Source of the DNA: Desulfoferula mesophila
GTDB taxonomy: Bacteria; Desulfobacterota; Desulfarculia; Desulfarculales; Desulfarculaceae
Direction: 5' to 3'
Length of the DNA stretch: 64,000 nucleotides
Assembly (NCBI RefSeq): GCF_037076455.1
Contig: NZ_AP028679.1
Coordinates: 3,053,501 to 3,117,500 of the forward strand
Shown here: piece after piece, positions 1 to 7,672 of the stretch
Layout of the letters: every line of letters begins with the position of its first letter
How positions within the stretch are numbered: the stretch's first letter is position 1
Translations under genes and position numbers: made by a program
The notes under the pieces: model-generated
The model's input: the letters and a program-made list of their open reading frames with translations, nothing else
Told to the model about the DNA's origin: nothing
The model's database searches: none

Positions 1-910
1 CTTCAAGCCCGCCTGGGATTTGAAGAACCCGGCCCTCAGGCGCATGTTGCGCCTGATGATCCCGGCCATCTTCGGGGCGGCGGTGTACCAGGTGGCGGTG
101 CTCATCGACACCATCCTGGCCTCTTTTTTGCCCAGCGGCACGGTGAGCTACCTCTACTACGCCGACCGGCTGATCCAGTTCCCCCTGGGGGTGTTCGCCA
201 TCGCGGTGAGCACCGCCATCCTGCCCAGCCTGTCGCGCCAGGCCGCCGACGGTGACAAAAAGGCCCTCCTGGGCACCATGGGCTACGGCCTGCGCCTGAT
301 CCTGTTCATCACCCTGCCGGCCATGGTGGGGCTGTTGGTCCTGGCCCGGCCCCTGGTGGTGCTGTTGTTCATGCGCGGCGAATTTACTCTGGCCATAGCC
401 GGGGAGACCGCCGGGGCGGTGATGGGCCTGGCCGCCGGGCTTTGGGCCATCGCCGCGGTGCGGGCGGTGGTGCAGTCGTTCTACGCCCTCAAGGACATCA
501 AGACCCCGGTGATGGTGGCCGCCCTGTGCCTGGTCATCAAGCTGGGCTTCTCCCTGGCCCTCATGGGCCCGCTGCAGCAGACCGGCCTGGCCCTGGCCAC
601 CTCGGCCTCGGGCGTGGTCAACCTGCTGTTGCTTTTGTGGCTGCTCAGAAAACGGGTGGGGCTGTTGGGCGGGCGGCGGCTGCTCAAGTCCGGCCTGGGC
701 ACCTGCGCGGCGGCCGCGGTCATGGGCGCCCTGGTGGCCCTGGTGGCCTATGGCCCGGACTGGGGCGACCAGCAGGCCGCCCTGTGGCGCTGGGCCCGGC
801 CCCTGGCCGCCCTGGGGGTGGGCACCGCCTCCTACTTCGTGGCGGCCAAGCTCATGCGCCTGGCGGAACTGGGCGAGCTGTGGGAGGTGTTTCACCGCCG
901 GCGGGCCTAG
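1..910 (+). CDS. murJ: Lipid II flippase MurJ, C-terminal part (cut by window edge)
   Basis: MurJ (MviN family, MOP superfamily) flips the peptidoglycan precursor lipid II across the inner membrane. The reading frame is open from the first bases of the window, so the gene starts upstream; about 302 C-terminal residues of a usual ~510 are present. The visible part is highly hydrophobic and carries the stretch IPAIFGAAVYQVAVLIDT and the segment YYADRLIQFPLGVF followed by ILPSLSRQA, which are strongly conserved in MurJ. Several further membrane helices follow, and a short basic tail ends at the TAG at 908-910. A palindromic repeat begins 12 bases after the stop, and a strong rho-independent hairpin lies at 1150-1200. 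The family call is secure; the true start cannot be seen. Confidence 0.93.
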   Translation, partial: FKPAWDLKNPALRRMLRLMIPAIFGAAVYQVAVLIDTILASFLPSGTVSYLYYADRLIQFPLGVFAIAVSTAILPSLSRQAADGDKKALLGTMGYGLRLILFITLPAMVGLLVLARPLVVLLFMRGEFTLAIAGETAGAVMGLAAGLWAIAAVRAVVQSFYALKDIKTPVMVAALCLVIKLGFSLALMGPLQQTGLALATSASGVVNLLLLLWLLRKRVGLLGGRRLLKSGLGTCAAAAVMGALVALVAYGPDWGDQQAALWRWARPLAALGVGTASYFVAAKLMRLAELGELWEVFHRRRA

Positions 911-922
911 CCCGATAGTCCT

Positions 923-1043
923 CCGGCTGCGCCAGGAAGCGTCATGCTGCGTTGGCGGCATCGCTTGGGCCTCGGCGTATATATCAATACGCCTGCGGTC
1001 CGCGCTCGCCGCCGCCTAGCCTGACACTCCCTGGCTGTGCCGG
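923..1043 (-). repeat. Dispersed palindromic intergenic repeat, copy 1 (reverse orientation)
   Basis: About 121 bp just downstream of murJ. Read on the minus strand it begins CCGGCACAGCCAGGGAG, has a central hairpin formed by GCAGGCGTA and TACGCCGAGG around an AT-rich loop, and ends near CCTGGCGCAGCC. The ends pair with each other (GGCacAGCCAGG against CCTGGCgcAGCC in opposite sense), so the unit can fold as one long imperfect hairpin. It closely matches the copy at 43083-43200, including GCGAGCGCGGACCGCAGGCG. It lies between murJ and the convergent gene ending at 1369. Confidence 0.8.
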
Positions 1044-1149
1044 TAATGGTTGCGAATAGAACTAAAAATACTTTGGCACCGCACGACGCCATATGAACAA
1101 GAAAATTTCGGCGCAAAATCCTCATAACCGGCTGGGCCATAAATAACAA

Positions 1150-1200
1150 GGGCCGGGACGCTCGACGCTAACGAGATTCCCGGCCCATTAACTTTTTTTT
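1150..1200 (+). terminator. Rho-independent terminator
   Basis: A 9-bp stem, GGGCCGGGA at 1150-1158 and TCCCGGCCC at 1178-1186, is followed by ATTAAC and a run of eight T residues. It lies 240 bases after the murJ stop, with the palindromic repeat in between, so it may end murJ read-through or a short transcript starting after the repeat. The 1044-1149 stretch holds only a 17-codon open frame (from 1093) with no Shine-Dalgarno sequence, which I do not call as a gene. Confidence 0.75.
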
Positions 1201-1330
1201 CCTGACAATGCCAAAAAGGGTGGCCACCACCATGGGCCTGCGATGCTTGGGAGCAGACTCGCCGGTGGTCGTCTTTACCCCTTCCAAACCTCTACTAATA
1301 ACACCCCGAACCGATCTAGAGGCCCGAGCC

Positions 1331-1372
1331 CAGCCGACAACGCCGCCATGCGAGGTCTGGCGAAGCCGCTAG
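1331..1372 (+). repeat. Fragment of the palindromic repeat at a gene 3' end
   Basis: The bases around GCCGACAACG, CCGCCATGCG and GGTCTGGCGAAGCCG match the right-hand end of the repeat copy at 28777-28898, which ends CGACAACGCAGCCATGCGG then GGTCTGGCGAAGCCGG. As in that copy, the fragment runs into the stop codon of a minus-strand gene (stop at 1369-1371). The rest of 1201-1330 shows no gene or clear signal. Confidence 0.6.
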
Positions 1373-1674
1373 TGGGTCTGGCCGGTCAGGGGCTCCAACA
1401 GGCGGCCCTTTTCATCGACCAGGTACACGCTGAAACCCTCGTCCTGGGCCTGGCCCAAGAGCTGGGCCTTGTGAATGGCCTCCACGCTGCGGCTGTACAC
1501 CCCTTCGGTGTCGGGAAGGCGGCCCACCAACATCAGGGCCTGATCCTTTTCCGCGGTCACCGGGATAAAGCTCTCGCCGTCATCGTCGGCCATCCCCAGG
1601 AAGTTCTCGTCGTTTCTGGTGCGCTCTATGATCACCCACACGTATTGGCTGGCGTCAACTTCATTGCCGGACAT
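1369..1674 (-). CDS. Hypothetical protein, 101 aa
   Basis: A small soluble, acidic protein with no signal peptide or membrane segment. I do not recognise a family. The sequence has an N-terminal beta-strand-like stretch (YVWVIIERT), an acidic middle (MADDDGESF) and the sequence FSVYLVDEKGRLLEPL near the C-terminus. The composition fits a genuine coding region and codon use resembles its neighbours. The ATG at 1672-1674 has no overlapping upstream gene. It is transcribed toward murJ (convergent), and its stop codon lies inside a fragment of the palindromic repeat. Function unknown. Confidence 0.6.
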   Translation of the reverse strand: MSGNEVDASQYVWVIIERTRNDENFLGMADDDGESFIPVTAEKDQALMLVGRLPDTEGVYSRSVEAIHKAQLLGQAQDEGFSVYLVDEKGRLLEPLTGQTH

Positions 1675-1785
1675 GCTTGTCTCCCGGTTCCAGATTTAGC
1701 TGCGTTCCTATCAAAATTAGGACCTCCCACCCGCCGCGTCAAGCCTCCCCTTGCCTTTCGGGCCCAGGCGCACCATATTTAGGCC

Positions 1786-1953
1786 ATGTGCACCTGCCGC
1801 GAATACAAAGAGCCCTATCGCCCACCCAGCCGAGGCGGGGCGGCCCGGCGCCGCCGCATCCTGCTGGCGGCCAAGGGCCCGGACAAGTCCCCCGTAGCGG
1901 CGGAGACCCCCGGCGAAGCCGCTTCCCTTGCGCCTGTCCGCCGCCCGCGCTAG
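1786..1953 (+). CDS. Possible small arginine-rich ORF, 55 aa
   Basis: The gap between 1675 and 1992 contains one short open frame starting at ATG 1786. It begins MCTCREYKEPYRPPSRG, is rich in Arg, Ala and Pro, and ends at TAG 1951-1953, just upstream of the RBS of the RdgC-like gene. There is no good Shine-Dalgarno sequence in front of it and no recognisable domain. It could equally be leader sequence of the downstream operon. I list it only because it fills an otherwise gene-free 317-base stretch; nothing else is seen there. Confidence 0.2.
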   Translation: MCTCREYKEPYRPPSRGGAARRRRILLAAKGPDKSPVAAETPGEAASLAPVRRPR

Positions 1954-1992
1954 AGTAGGCCCTCCAACCTCATAAGGAGAGGGCCAACTCAT

Positions 1993-2616
1993 ATGGGACT
2001 GCTCAAGGGACGCGCCACCATCACCCGCTACACGGTAAGCGGCGAGCCGCCGGACGGGTTCTGGGACTTCATCGACCGCCGGGTCAAGGCCAACTCTTTC
2101 AAGGACATCGAGTCCAGCACCGAGGAGATCTCGGTGGGCTGGTGCGCGATCAACGATTATTTCGACACTGAATTCGCCTACATGTCCTACGCCATGGAGC
2201 CCTACGTGCTGCTGGGGCTCCGGGTGGACCAGCGCCGGGTGCCCGCCACCCTGCTCAAGAAATATCACCGCCTGGAGATGGACAAGGCCAAGAGCTATAT
2301 GGACGAGGGCCGCAACCTGGGCCGGGTGCGCCGCGAGGAGCTCAAGGACAAGGCCCGCTTGGAGCTCTTGGCCCGCATCCCCCCGGAGACCAAGCTCTAC
2401 GAGATGGTGTGGGACACCGCCCGCAATGAACTTTGGCTGGGCGCGGCCACCCGCAAGGTGATGGACCTGTTCGAGGAGCACTTCGTGGCCAGCTTCGGCC
2501 TGGAGCTGACCCCCCGTTTGCCGTTTTTGGTGGCCCGCGACCTGGTGGCAAATAGCCCCCTGGCCCCGGCCCTGGAAGAGGCCCGGCCCTGGGGCCCCCT
2601 GGCCTGGGAGCAGTAG
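1993..2616 (+). CDS. RdgC-like recombination-associated protein, N-terminal module
   Basis: The 207-aa product opens MGLLKGRATITRYTV and continues with EPPDGFWDFI and a segment ending EISVGWC, which resembles the N-terminal part of RdgC-family (recombination-associated, DNA-ring-forming) proteins from Desulfobacterota. E. coli RdgC is about 303 aa; this product is shorter and stops at TAG 2614-2616. The next gene starts two bases later and appears to supply the missing C-terminal part. AAGGAGA at 1973-1979, 13 bases upstream, is a fair RBS for the ATG at 1993. RdgC binds double-stranded DNA and modulates RecA; that role is inferred by family and not shown here. The family call is moderate because the deltaproteobacterial branch is divergent. 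Confidence 0.65.
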   Translation: MGLLKGRATITRYTVSGEPPDGFWDFIDRRVKANSFKDIESSTEEISVGWCAINDYFDTEFAYMSYAMEPYVLLGLRVDQRRVPATLLKKYHRLEMDKAKSYMDEGRNLGRVRREELKDKARLELLARIPPETKLYEMVWDTARNELWLGAATRKVMDLFEEHFVASFGLELTPRLPFLVARDLVANSPLAPALEEARPWGPLAWEQ

Positions 2617-2618
2617 GC

Positions 2619-3149
2619 ATGAACCTGAGCGAGATGCTGGAGCAGAAGATTTTCCTGGGCCAGGAGTTCCTCACCTGGCTGTGGTTTTTGCTGGAAACCG
2701 AGGGCGGGGCCGAGGTCAAGGACCTGGGCTGGGTGGAGCTTACCCTGGGAGAGCGCCTGGTGCTGGGCCCGGCCATGGGGGCCGAGGGCTCCCGGGTCAC
2801 GGTGAGCGGGGCCGAGGGCTCCCTGGCCGAGGCCCGCGAGGCCCTGCGCCAGGGCAAACTGGTGGAAGCGTTGCGCCTGGGCCTGGAGATTCACGGCGAA
2901 GAGTACGCCCTGAACCTGGAGGCGGCCGAGCTGACGGTGAAGAGCCTCAAGCTGCCCACCACCGCCGCGCCCAGCGAGGAGCCCGAGGGCCTGGAGGGGC
3001 TGGTGCTGGAGCGGGTGGCCCTGCTGGAAAACACCCTCAAGGCCGCCGAGGGGCTGCTGGCCCTATTTTTGAGCCAACGCCTAGACCCCATCGAGGGCCC
3101 CGAGTTGCGCCGATCCCTGGGGCAATGGGCGGCGCAGGAAGAAGCCTAG
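2619..3149 (+). CDS. RdgC-associated protein, likely C-terminal module
   Basis: This 176-aa acidic protein starts two bases after the stop of the RdgC-like gene, in another frame, so the two are almost certainly translationally coupled. It contains LGQEFLTWLWFLLE near residue 11, a motif I associate with the C-terminal half of longer RdgC-like proteins, followed by an acidic alpha/beta region and a helical tail. Together the two products (207 + 176 aa) exceed a single RdgC. Either a fused ancestor was split or two interacting subunits are made. It overlaps the 3' end of the convergent gene at 3146. Function as an RdgC partner is inference. Confidence 0.55.
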   Translation: MNLSEMLEQKIFLGQEFLTWLWFLLETEGGAEVKDLGWVELTLGERLVLGPAMGAEGSRVTVSGAEGSLAEAREALRQGKLVEALRLGLEIHGEEYALNLEAAELTVKSLKLPTTAAPSEEPEGLEGLVLERVALLENTLKAAEGLLALFLSQRLDPIEGPELRRSLGQWAAQEEA

Positions 3150-3580
3150 GCAGCGGCCTTGGCCGCGGTCATGGCCTCGGCGGCCCGCTCCAGGCAATAG
3201 GCCACCATGTCGGGGTCGTCGCCTTCCAGGTCGAAACAGTGGCCGTTTTCGCCGTATAGCCCGCCGGGGATGAAATTGCCCAACTCCTCGGCGTCGTCGA
3301 TGTCGTCGCCGTAGAAGCACAGGGAGAGCATCAGCTCATCTTCGCCCAGGGGCACCACGTCGGCCATGGCGAACAGGGGTTTCTCACGCCCCTGGGGCCG
3401 GGGCTCCAGATCCCAGCGCAGGCTGTAGCTCACCCCGGGCCGGGGCAGAAAACTCTCGCTCACCCCGCCCAGGGCCAACACCCCCTCGCGATAGGCCAGA
3501 AGACTCTTTTTGAGGCCCGCCTCCGCGGCCGGCCATTCATTCAGGAATTGTTCCAGGGTCAGATCGGATTCCGCGCTCAC
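3146..3580 (-). CDS. Hypothetical protein, 144 aa
   Basis: A soluble acidic protein with no recognised family. Residues ~50-75 contain GVSYSLRWDLEPRPQGREKPLF and a following hydrophobic strand, and the C-terminal half is rich in Asp/Glu (YGDDIDDAEELGNF). It ends with a helical alanine-rich tail. It is convergent with the RdgC pair and the two coding regions overlap by four bases, so neither has a separate terminator. An inverted repeat lies about 20 bases upstream of its start. No function is proposed. Confidence 0.6.
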   Translation of the reverse strand: MSAESDLTLEQFLNEWPAAEAGLKKSLLAYREGVLALGGVSESFLPRPGVSYSLRWDLEPRPQGREKPLFAMADVVPLGEDELMLSLCFYGDDIDDAEELGNFIPGGLYGENGHCFDLEGDDPDMVAYCLERAAEAMTAAKAAA

Positions 3581-3600
3581 GTTGCTGCCTCCCGCGAAGT

Positions 3601-3628
3601 TAATACCCTGACTTCATCAGGTATTAAC
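3601..3628. promoter_or_regulatory. Inverted repeat between two minus-strand genes
   Basis: TTAATACCCTGA and TCAGGTATTAA form an 11-bp stem with a single bulged C around a five-base loop. It lies in the 60-base gap between the end of the membrane-protein gene (3641) and the start of the next minus-strand gene (3580). There is no T-run on either side, so it is more likely an operator or mRNA-processing hairpin than an intrinsic terminator. Confidence 0.4.
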
Positions 3629-3640
3629 ACATGCGGGCGG

Positions 3641-4000
3641 TTATGGCAAATCCCGCGCCCGGCCCAGGCCCAGATGTTTCAGGTGGGGGCTGTGGGCCAC
3701 GATTTCCCGCAGGGCCTTTTCGATGCGGTGCAACTTGATCACCCCCCGCCAGACGAGGTAACAGCCCAGACCCAGCAGGCCAAAGCACAACAGAAGCAGG
3801 GGCACCAAGTACCAGTAGTTGTCCCAAAAGTGATACATGCGCGAAGTGACCACCAACACCGACAGGATGCTCATGGGCACGGCCAGCAGGGCCAGGCCGG
3901 TGCGCACCGCGGCCAACTGGGTCCGCTTGTCGGCCAGGAGAAACTGCGCCTCGTTGATCAGCAGGCTTTCCGGCTCCTGCTTGCCGCCCTTGTTCGCCAT
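3641..4000 (-). CDS. Two-helix membrane protein, DUF202-like
   Basis: A 119-aa inner-membrane protein. The N-terminal half reads NEAQFLLADKRTQLAAVRTGLAL, matching the DUF202 pattern in which an Asn-Glu-Arg-Thr stretch precedes Arg-Thr-Gly-Leu-Ala-Leu and the first helix. Two hydrophobic segments are visible at about residues 34-53 and 62-85, with a short basic C-terminal region (KLHRIEKALREIV) in the cytoplasm. The family has no settled function. Gene starts from ATG at 3998-4000. The 276 bases upstream, to the divergent gene at 4277, show AT-rich stretches near 4100 but no clear promoter. Confidence 0.55.
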   Translation of the reverse strand: MANKGGKQEPESLLINEAQFLLADKRTQLAAVRTGLALLAVPMSILSVLVVTSRMYHFWDNYWYLVPLLLLCFGLLGLGCYLVWRGVIKLHRIEKALREIVAHSPHLKHLGLGRARDLP

Positions 4001-4276
4001 CCGCCCTCCCGCGTGAGCCGTATGACCAAAGGTAACAAAACCAGCGCTCCCTGACCAGACGGAGGTAAGGGCTTGCTTGCGCCCGCGACAAGGCTCAAGA
4101 TATATTTATCATTAATAAACATGAGTTAGCGCCACTATCCGGTCCGCAGGTCATATTATCCAGTGCGTGGGTGGGGGTATTGCGCCACGCCCATCGCCAG
4201 CCCATAATGTAGACGCCGCGTCCACCGGGCAACCGGCGTGCGCCTGTCTTGGCGATAATTGTTTGCCGGGGGGGGC

Positions 4277-6571
4277 ATGGAGCAAGAGCCGGGCAAAGAA
4301 ACTTATCCGCAGGAGTCAGGCGGCGAACCGACCCACCGCGCCCCAACCCCGCGTGGCCCCGGCGGGGTCGCCTGGCCGCGTTCTCTGGCCGAAGTCGGGC
4401 TGCTTTTCCTGGCCGCCTGCCTGCTTATCAGCCTGGTCACCTGGCCCTGGGCAGCCCACCTGGGCGACGCGGTTTCCACTCACTGGGACGTGGGCCTGCA
4501 CGCCTGGAAGCTCAACTGGAACGCCCAGCGCATCCTGGACGGGCACTGGCTGCTGCCTTCCTATCACGCCAACTTCTATTATCCCCAGGCCTACACCCTG
4601 GCCCTGGACGACCTGTTCTGGGTGCCCTCTTACTTCGCGGCCCTGGTCCTGGCCCTGAGCCACAACGCCATCCTTGCCTACAACCTGACCTTCCTGTTCT
4701 TCTGGGCCCTGTCCAGCGCCTTCATGTATTTCTTCCTGCGCGAGCTGGATTTGGGCCGCGCCGCGGCGGTGCTGGGGGCTTTGGCCTTTTGCCTGTTGCC
4801 CTACATGGCCTCCTATTACATCGAGTTCAACGGCGAGCTTTGCTTCGGCATTCCCATAGTGCTATGGCTGCTGGTGCGCTTTTTCAAGCGGCCGGGCCTG
4901 GGTATCGCCGTGGCTCTGGCCGTGGCCTTTTGGGCCCAGGCGGTGAGCGCCCTGTACTACACCACCATCCTGGCCCTCACCGTGCCCCTGGTGGCCCTGC
5001 CTCTGCTGCGCGAACGGGCCGAGTTGGTGCGGCGGGTGGGTTTCTGGGTATACGCGGTGGTGTGCATGCTTCTGGTGGCGGGCCTGAGCTGGGCCTATCT
5101 GTACCCCTACATGTCCCTGCACCACCACATGGAGCTCAAGCGCAGCGTGGGCGAAATGGCCATGCACTCGGCCGACGCCCTCACCTACCTGCTCCCCTGC
5201 TCGGGCTACGTGCCCCACACCGCCTCGCCTTGGCCCGGACGGGGCATACCCGCCGCCCTCACCGAGGCCATCCTGTGGCCCGGGGTGGTGGTGGTGGCCC
5301 TGGCCATCGTCTATTGGTATCGCTTCCGCTGGCTGCCCACCCGGGGGGACCGGGTAGCGGGTGAATTCGACCCTTACCTGGATCCCCTGCGCTGGGGGCG
5401 GGCGATTTTTCTGGCCGTGTTCTGGGGCTGGGTCGCCCTGGCCTCCTATACCTCGGCCCGGGCCTTTGGCGGCGATTTGGCCACTATCGTGCTCAATGTC
5501 ACCGTGCTGGGGGTCTTGGGCACCAGCCTGGCCCTCTCCCTTCTGCCCCGCCGCCTGGGCCTGCGCGGCCGGGTGGTGGCCGGGCTGACCACCGCGGCCC
5601 TGCTGTGCTTTTTCATCAGCCTAGGGCCTAACATCCGGGCGGACGGCCACCATCTGCTGGCCCAGGATTGGATTGTGTACTTCTTCTCGGACGCGGGCAT
5701 CCTGGGGGCCACGCGGGTGCTCAGCCGCTACGCCATCATGGTGCTGTTCGCCTTGGTGGTGGTGGCGGCCATCGCCTTTGACGGCCTGGAGCTGCGGCGC
5801 CCCTTGAAGCTGACCCTGTTGGCCATGGCCCTGGCGCTCATCACCCTGGAGGCGGACATCGCCATCACCAGTCCCTACCGCCCCCTGGCCAACTACCCGG
5901 ACCCCGCCCTGGAGCGCTTCCTGCGCACCCAGGAGCCCTGCGTGGTGATGGTGTTGCCCCTGGGCGACCGCATCCTGGACAGCGGCTACATGCTCAGGGT
6001 GGCCGGGGCCCGGCCCCAACGCTATCTGCTCAACGGCTGGACCGGCTTCCAGCACGCCCACGCCGTCAACCTGGGCCGCCTGTTCTCCTCGGGCAAATGG
6101 GACCAGGGGATGCACGGTCTGGGCCTGCTGTGGCCCCGTCCCCTCATAGTGGTGGACCGCGCGGCGCTGAACTTTTACGTGACCAAGCGGGCCTACCGCG
6201 TCTCGGAGCAGATGGTCCGCGAACGCACCAAACCGTTGTTCGTGGACCAGGCCTACGCCGTGTTCGAGCCCCGGTTCCCCCTCCGCCCCACCCTGCACTA
6301 CGAGCGCTGGGTGCGTAGCGACTTGTTGGAAAACGCTAGGTACATCCACTTTTGGGCCCGGGCCGCCCAAGACGGAGCCCCGGCCCCGGCCTGGCTCTAT
6401 GTCAACGACCGGGTGGACGCCCGCCTCAGCCTGGGGCCCGCCTGGCGCGAGTACAACATCAAGGTGGTCAGTCCCGACCTGTCCATCCCCTACAACGCCC
6501 TGTCCCTGGAGGCCCCGCCCAACAGCCGTCAGGCCCTGGAAGTGAAGGATTTTCAGCTCATCTTCAAGTAG
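4277..6571 (+). CDS. Multi-spanning membrane protein, predicted GT-C-type glycosyltransferase
   Basis: A 764-aa protein with about 12 membrane helices and a C-terminal soluble region of roughly 200 residues. After the first helix comes HWDVGLHAWKLNWN, then NFYYPQAYTLALDD and later AILAYNLTFLF. This order (acidic residue in the first outer loop, aromatic Tyr-Tyr-Pro, then Ala-Tyr-Asn) is typical of a large family of predicted GT-C glycosyltransferases using polyprenyl-linked sugars. The open frame extends to TTG 4259, but ATG 4277 follows a GGGGGG run that can serve as RBS and begins MEQEPGKE, so I prefer it. The substrate is unknown. The next gene follows within 45 bases and encodes a beta-propeller, probably co-transcribed. 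Confidence 0.7.
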   Translation: MEQEPGKETYPQESGGEPTHRAPTPRGPGGVAWPRSLAEVGLLFLAACLLISLVTWPWAAHLGDAVSTHWDVGLHAWKLNWNAQRILDGHWLLPSYHANFYYPQAYTLALDDLFWVPSYFAALVLALSHNAILAYNLTFLFFWALSSAFMYFFLRELDLGRAAAVLGALAFCLLPYMASYYIEFNGELCFGIPIVLWLLVRFFKRPGLGIAVALAVAFWAQAVSALYYTTILALTVPLVALPLLRERAELVRRVGFWVYAVVCMLLVAGLSWAYLYPYMSLHHHMELKRSVGEMAMHSADALTYLLPCSGYVPHTASPWPGRGIPAALTEAILWPGVVVVALAIVYWYRFRWLPTRGDRVAGEFDPYLDPLRWGRAIFLAVFWGWVALASYTSARAFGGDLATIVLNVTVLGVLGTSLALSLLPRRLGLRGRVVAGLTTAALLCFFISLGPNIRADGHHLLAQDWIVYFFSDAGILGATRVLSRYAIMVLFALVVVAAIAFDGLELRRPLKLTLLAMALALITLEADIAITSPYRPLANYPDPALERFLRTQEPCVVMVLPLGDRILDSGYMLRVAGARPQRYLLNGWTGFQHAHAVNLGRLFSSGKWDQGMHGLGLLWPRPLIVVDRAALNFYVTKRAYRVSEQMVRERTKPLFVDQAYAVFEPRFPLRPTLHYERWVRSDLLENARYIHFWARAAQDGAPAPAWLYVNDRVDARLSLGPAWREYNIKVVSPDLSIPYNALSLEAPPNSRQALEVKDFQLIFK

Positions 6572-6612
6572 GCTTAACCCATGACTACGGTCGCAAAACA
6601 GCGGAGAGCGCC

Positions 6613-7620
6613 CTGAAGCCGCCGCGCAAAATCTGGCCCTGGGCCCTGATGCTGCTCATCCCGGCGCTGGGCCTGTTGGGCTGGGCCCACGCCATGTCCT
6701 CGCGCCTGGTGTTCGAGGAGGTGCCCAGCGGCATTCCCGCCACGGCCCGGGAGGCCCTGCGCGCCGCCACCGGGAGCCTCAAGGCCAAGATCGCCTGGTC
6801 CTCCAACCGCAGCGGCAGCCACGAGCTGTACCTGCTCACCCTGCCCGAGCTGAAGCTGGAGCGCCTCACCCGCAACGACCGGGTGGACTTCTATTGCCGT
6901 TTTTCCCCGGACGGCCGGGAGCTGGTGTTCGCCCGCAGCCAAAAGCCCTGGGTCAGCGAGCGCGATTGGAAGCAGTGGGACGTCTATCGCCTGGATCTGG
7001 CCACCGGGCGGGAGCGCCTGGTGGCCCAGAACGCTGACTACCCCCTGTGGGTGGGGGCAGACGCGGTGAGCTTCCTCAGGGGCAACCAGGTGGTGCTGCA
7101 CACCCTGGGCAGCGGCCGGGAAAAGGTGCTGTTCGACAGCACCGGCCCGCCCCTGGAGGGCACCATCGGCACCCCGGCCCTGTCGCCGGTCAACCGCTCC
7201 TTGCTGGCCGTGGCCGCCCGGGGCAAGCGCAACGGCGTGTTCGTGGTGGACCTGGCCCGGGGCAACCGCCTTATCCCCATCGGCCAGGGCTGCGAGCTGG
7301 GCTGGTTCCCGGACGGCCGCAACCTGCACTGGGTGGAGGCCCACGGCAACGGCGGTACTCGAGTGATGCGCTCGGCCCTGAGCCCGGTGCGGCCCCAGGT
7401 GTGGGTGGACAAGCCCGGCCCCTACAGCCACGAGTACTTCGTGCGCCTGAGCCCGGACGGCCGCTGGATGGTCTGGTGCGCGGCGGCCAAGGGCCACGAG
7501 CACGACCGGGCCGATTACGAGGTTTTCCTCTGGGACACCACCCGCCCCACCAGCCAGGTTCTGCGCCTTAGCTTCGACGGGGGCAACGACCGCTGGCCGG
7601 ACATCTATTTGGAAAAGTAG
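6613..7620 (+). CDS. Membrane-anchored TolB/WD40-like beta-propeller protein; start uncertain
   Basis: The product has a basic N-terminus (KPPRKIWP), one signal-anchor helix, then repeated beta-propeller blades of the PD40/TolB type: KIAWSSNRSGSHELYLLT, FSPDGRELVFARS, ALSPVNRSLLAVA and LSPDGRWMVWCA. It probably sits in the periplasm or is anchored there. The start is odd. The frame has no ATG, GTG or TTG between the end of the upstream gene and ATG 6649, which would remove the basic residues before the helix. CTG 6613 has GGAGAG four bases upstream and gives 335 aa. An ATG at 6581 is in another frame and stops after 11 codons. Either a CTG start or a small frameshift near the start is possible. 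Confidence 0.65.
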   Translation: MKPPRKIWPWALMLLIPALGLLGWAHAMSSRLVFEEVPSGIPATAREALRAATGSLKAKIAWSSNRSGSHELYLLTLPELKLERLTRNDRVDFYCRFSPDGRELVFARSQKPWVSERDWKQWDVYRLDLATGRERLVAQNADYPLWVGADAVSFLRGNQVVLHTLGSGREKVLFDSTGPPLEGTIGTPALSPVNRSLLAVAARGKRNGVFVVDLARGNRLIPIGQGCELGWFPDGRNLHWVEAHGNGGTRVMRSALSPVRPQVWVDKPGPYSHEYFVRLSPDGRWMVWCAAAKGHEHDRADYEVFLWDTTRPTSQVLRLSFDGGNDRWPDIYLEK

Positions 7621-7672
7621 CCGGCAAGCCGTGGCCGGCGCGGATCCATGCCCGCCCGGCGCTCGGGGGCGG

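Noticed and set aside
1093-1146. A 17-codon open frame just before the terminator at 1150
   Set aside because: No Shine-Dalgarno sequence and no supporting pattern; too short to support.
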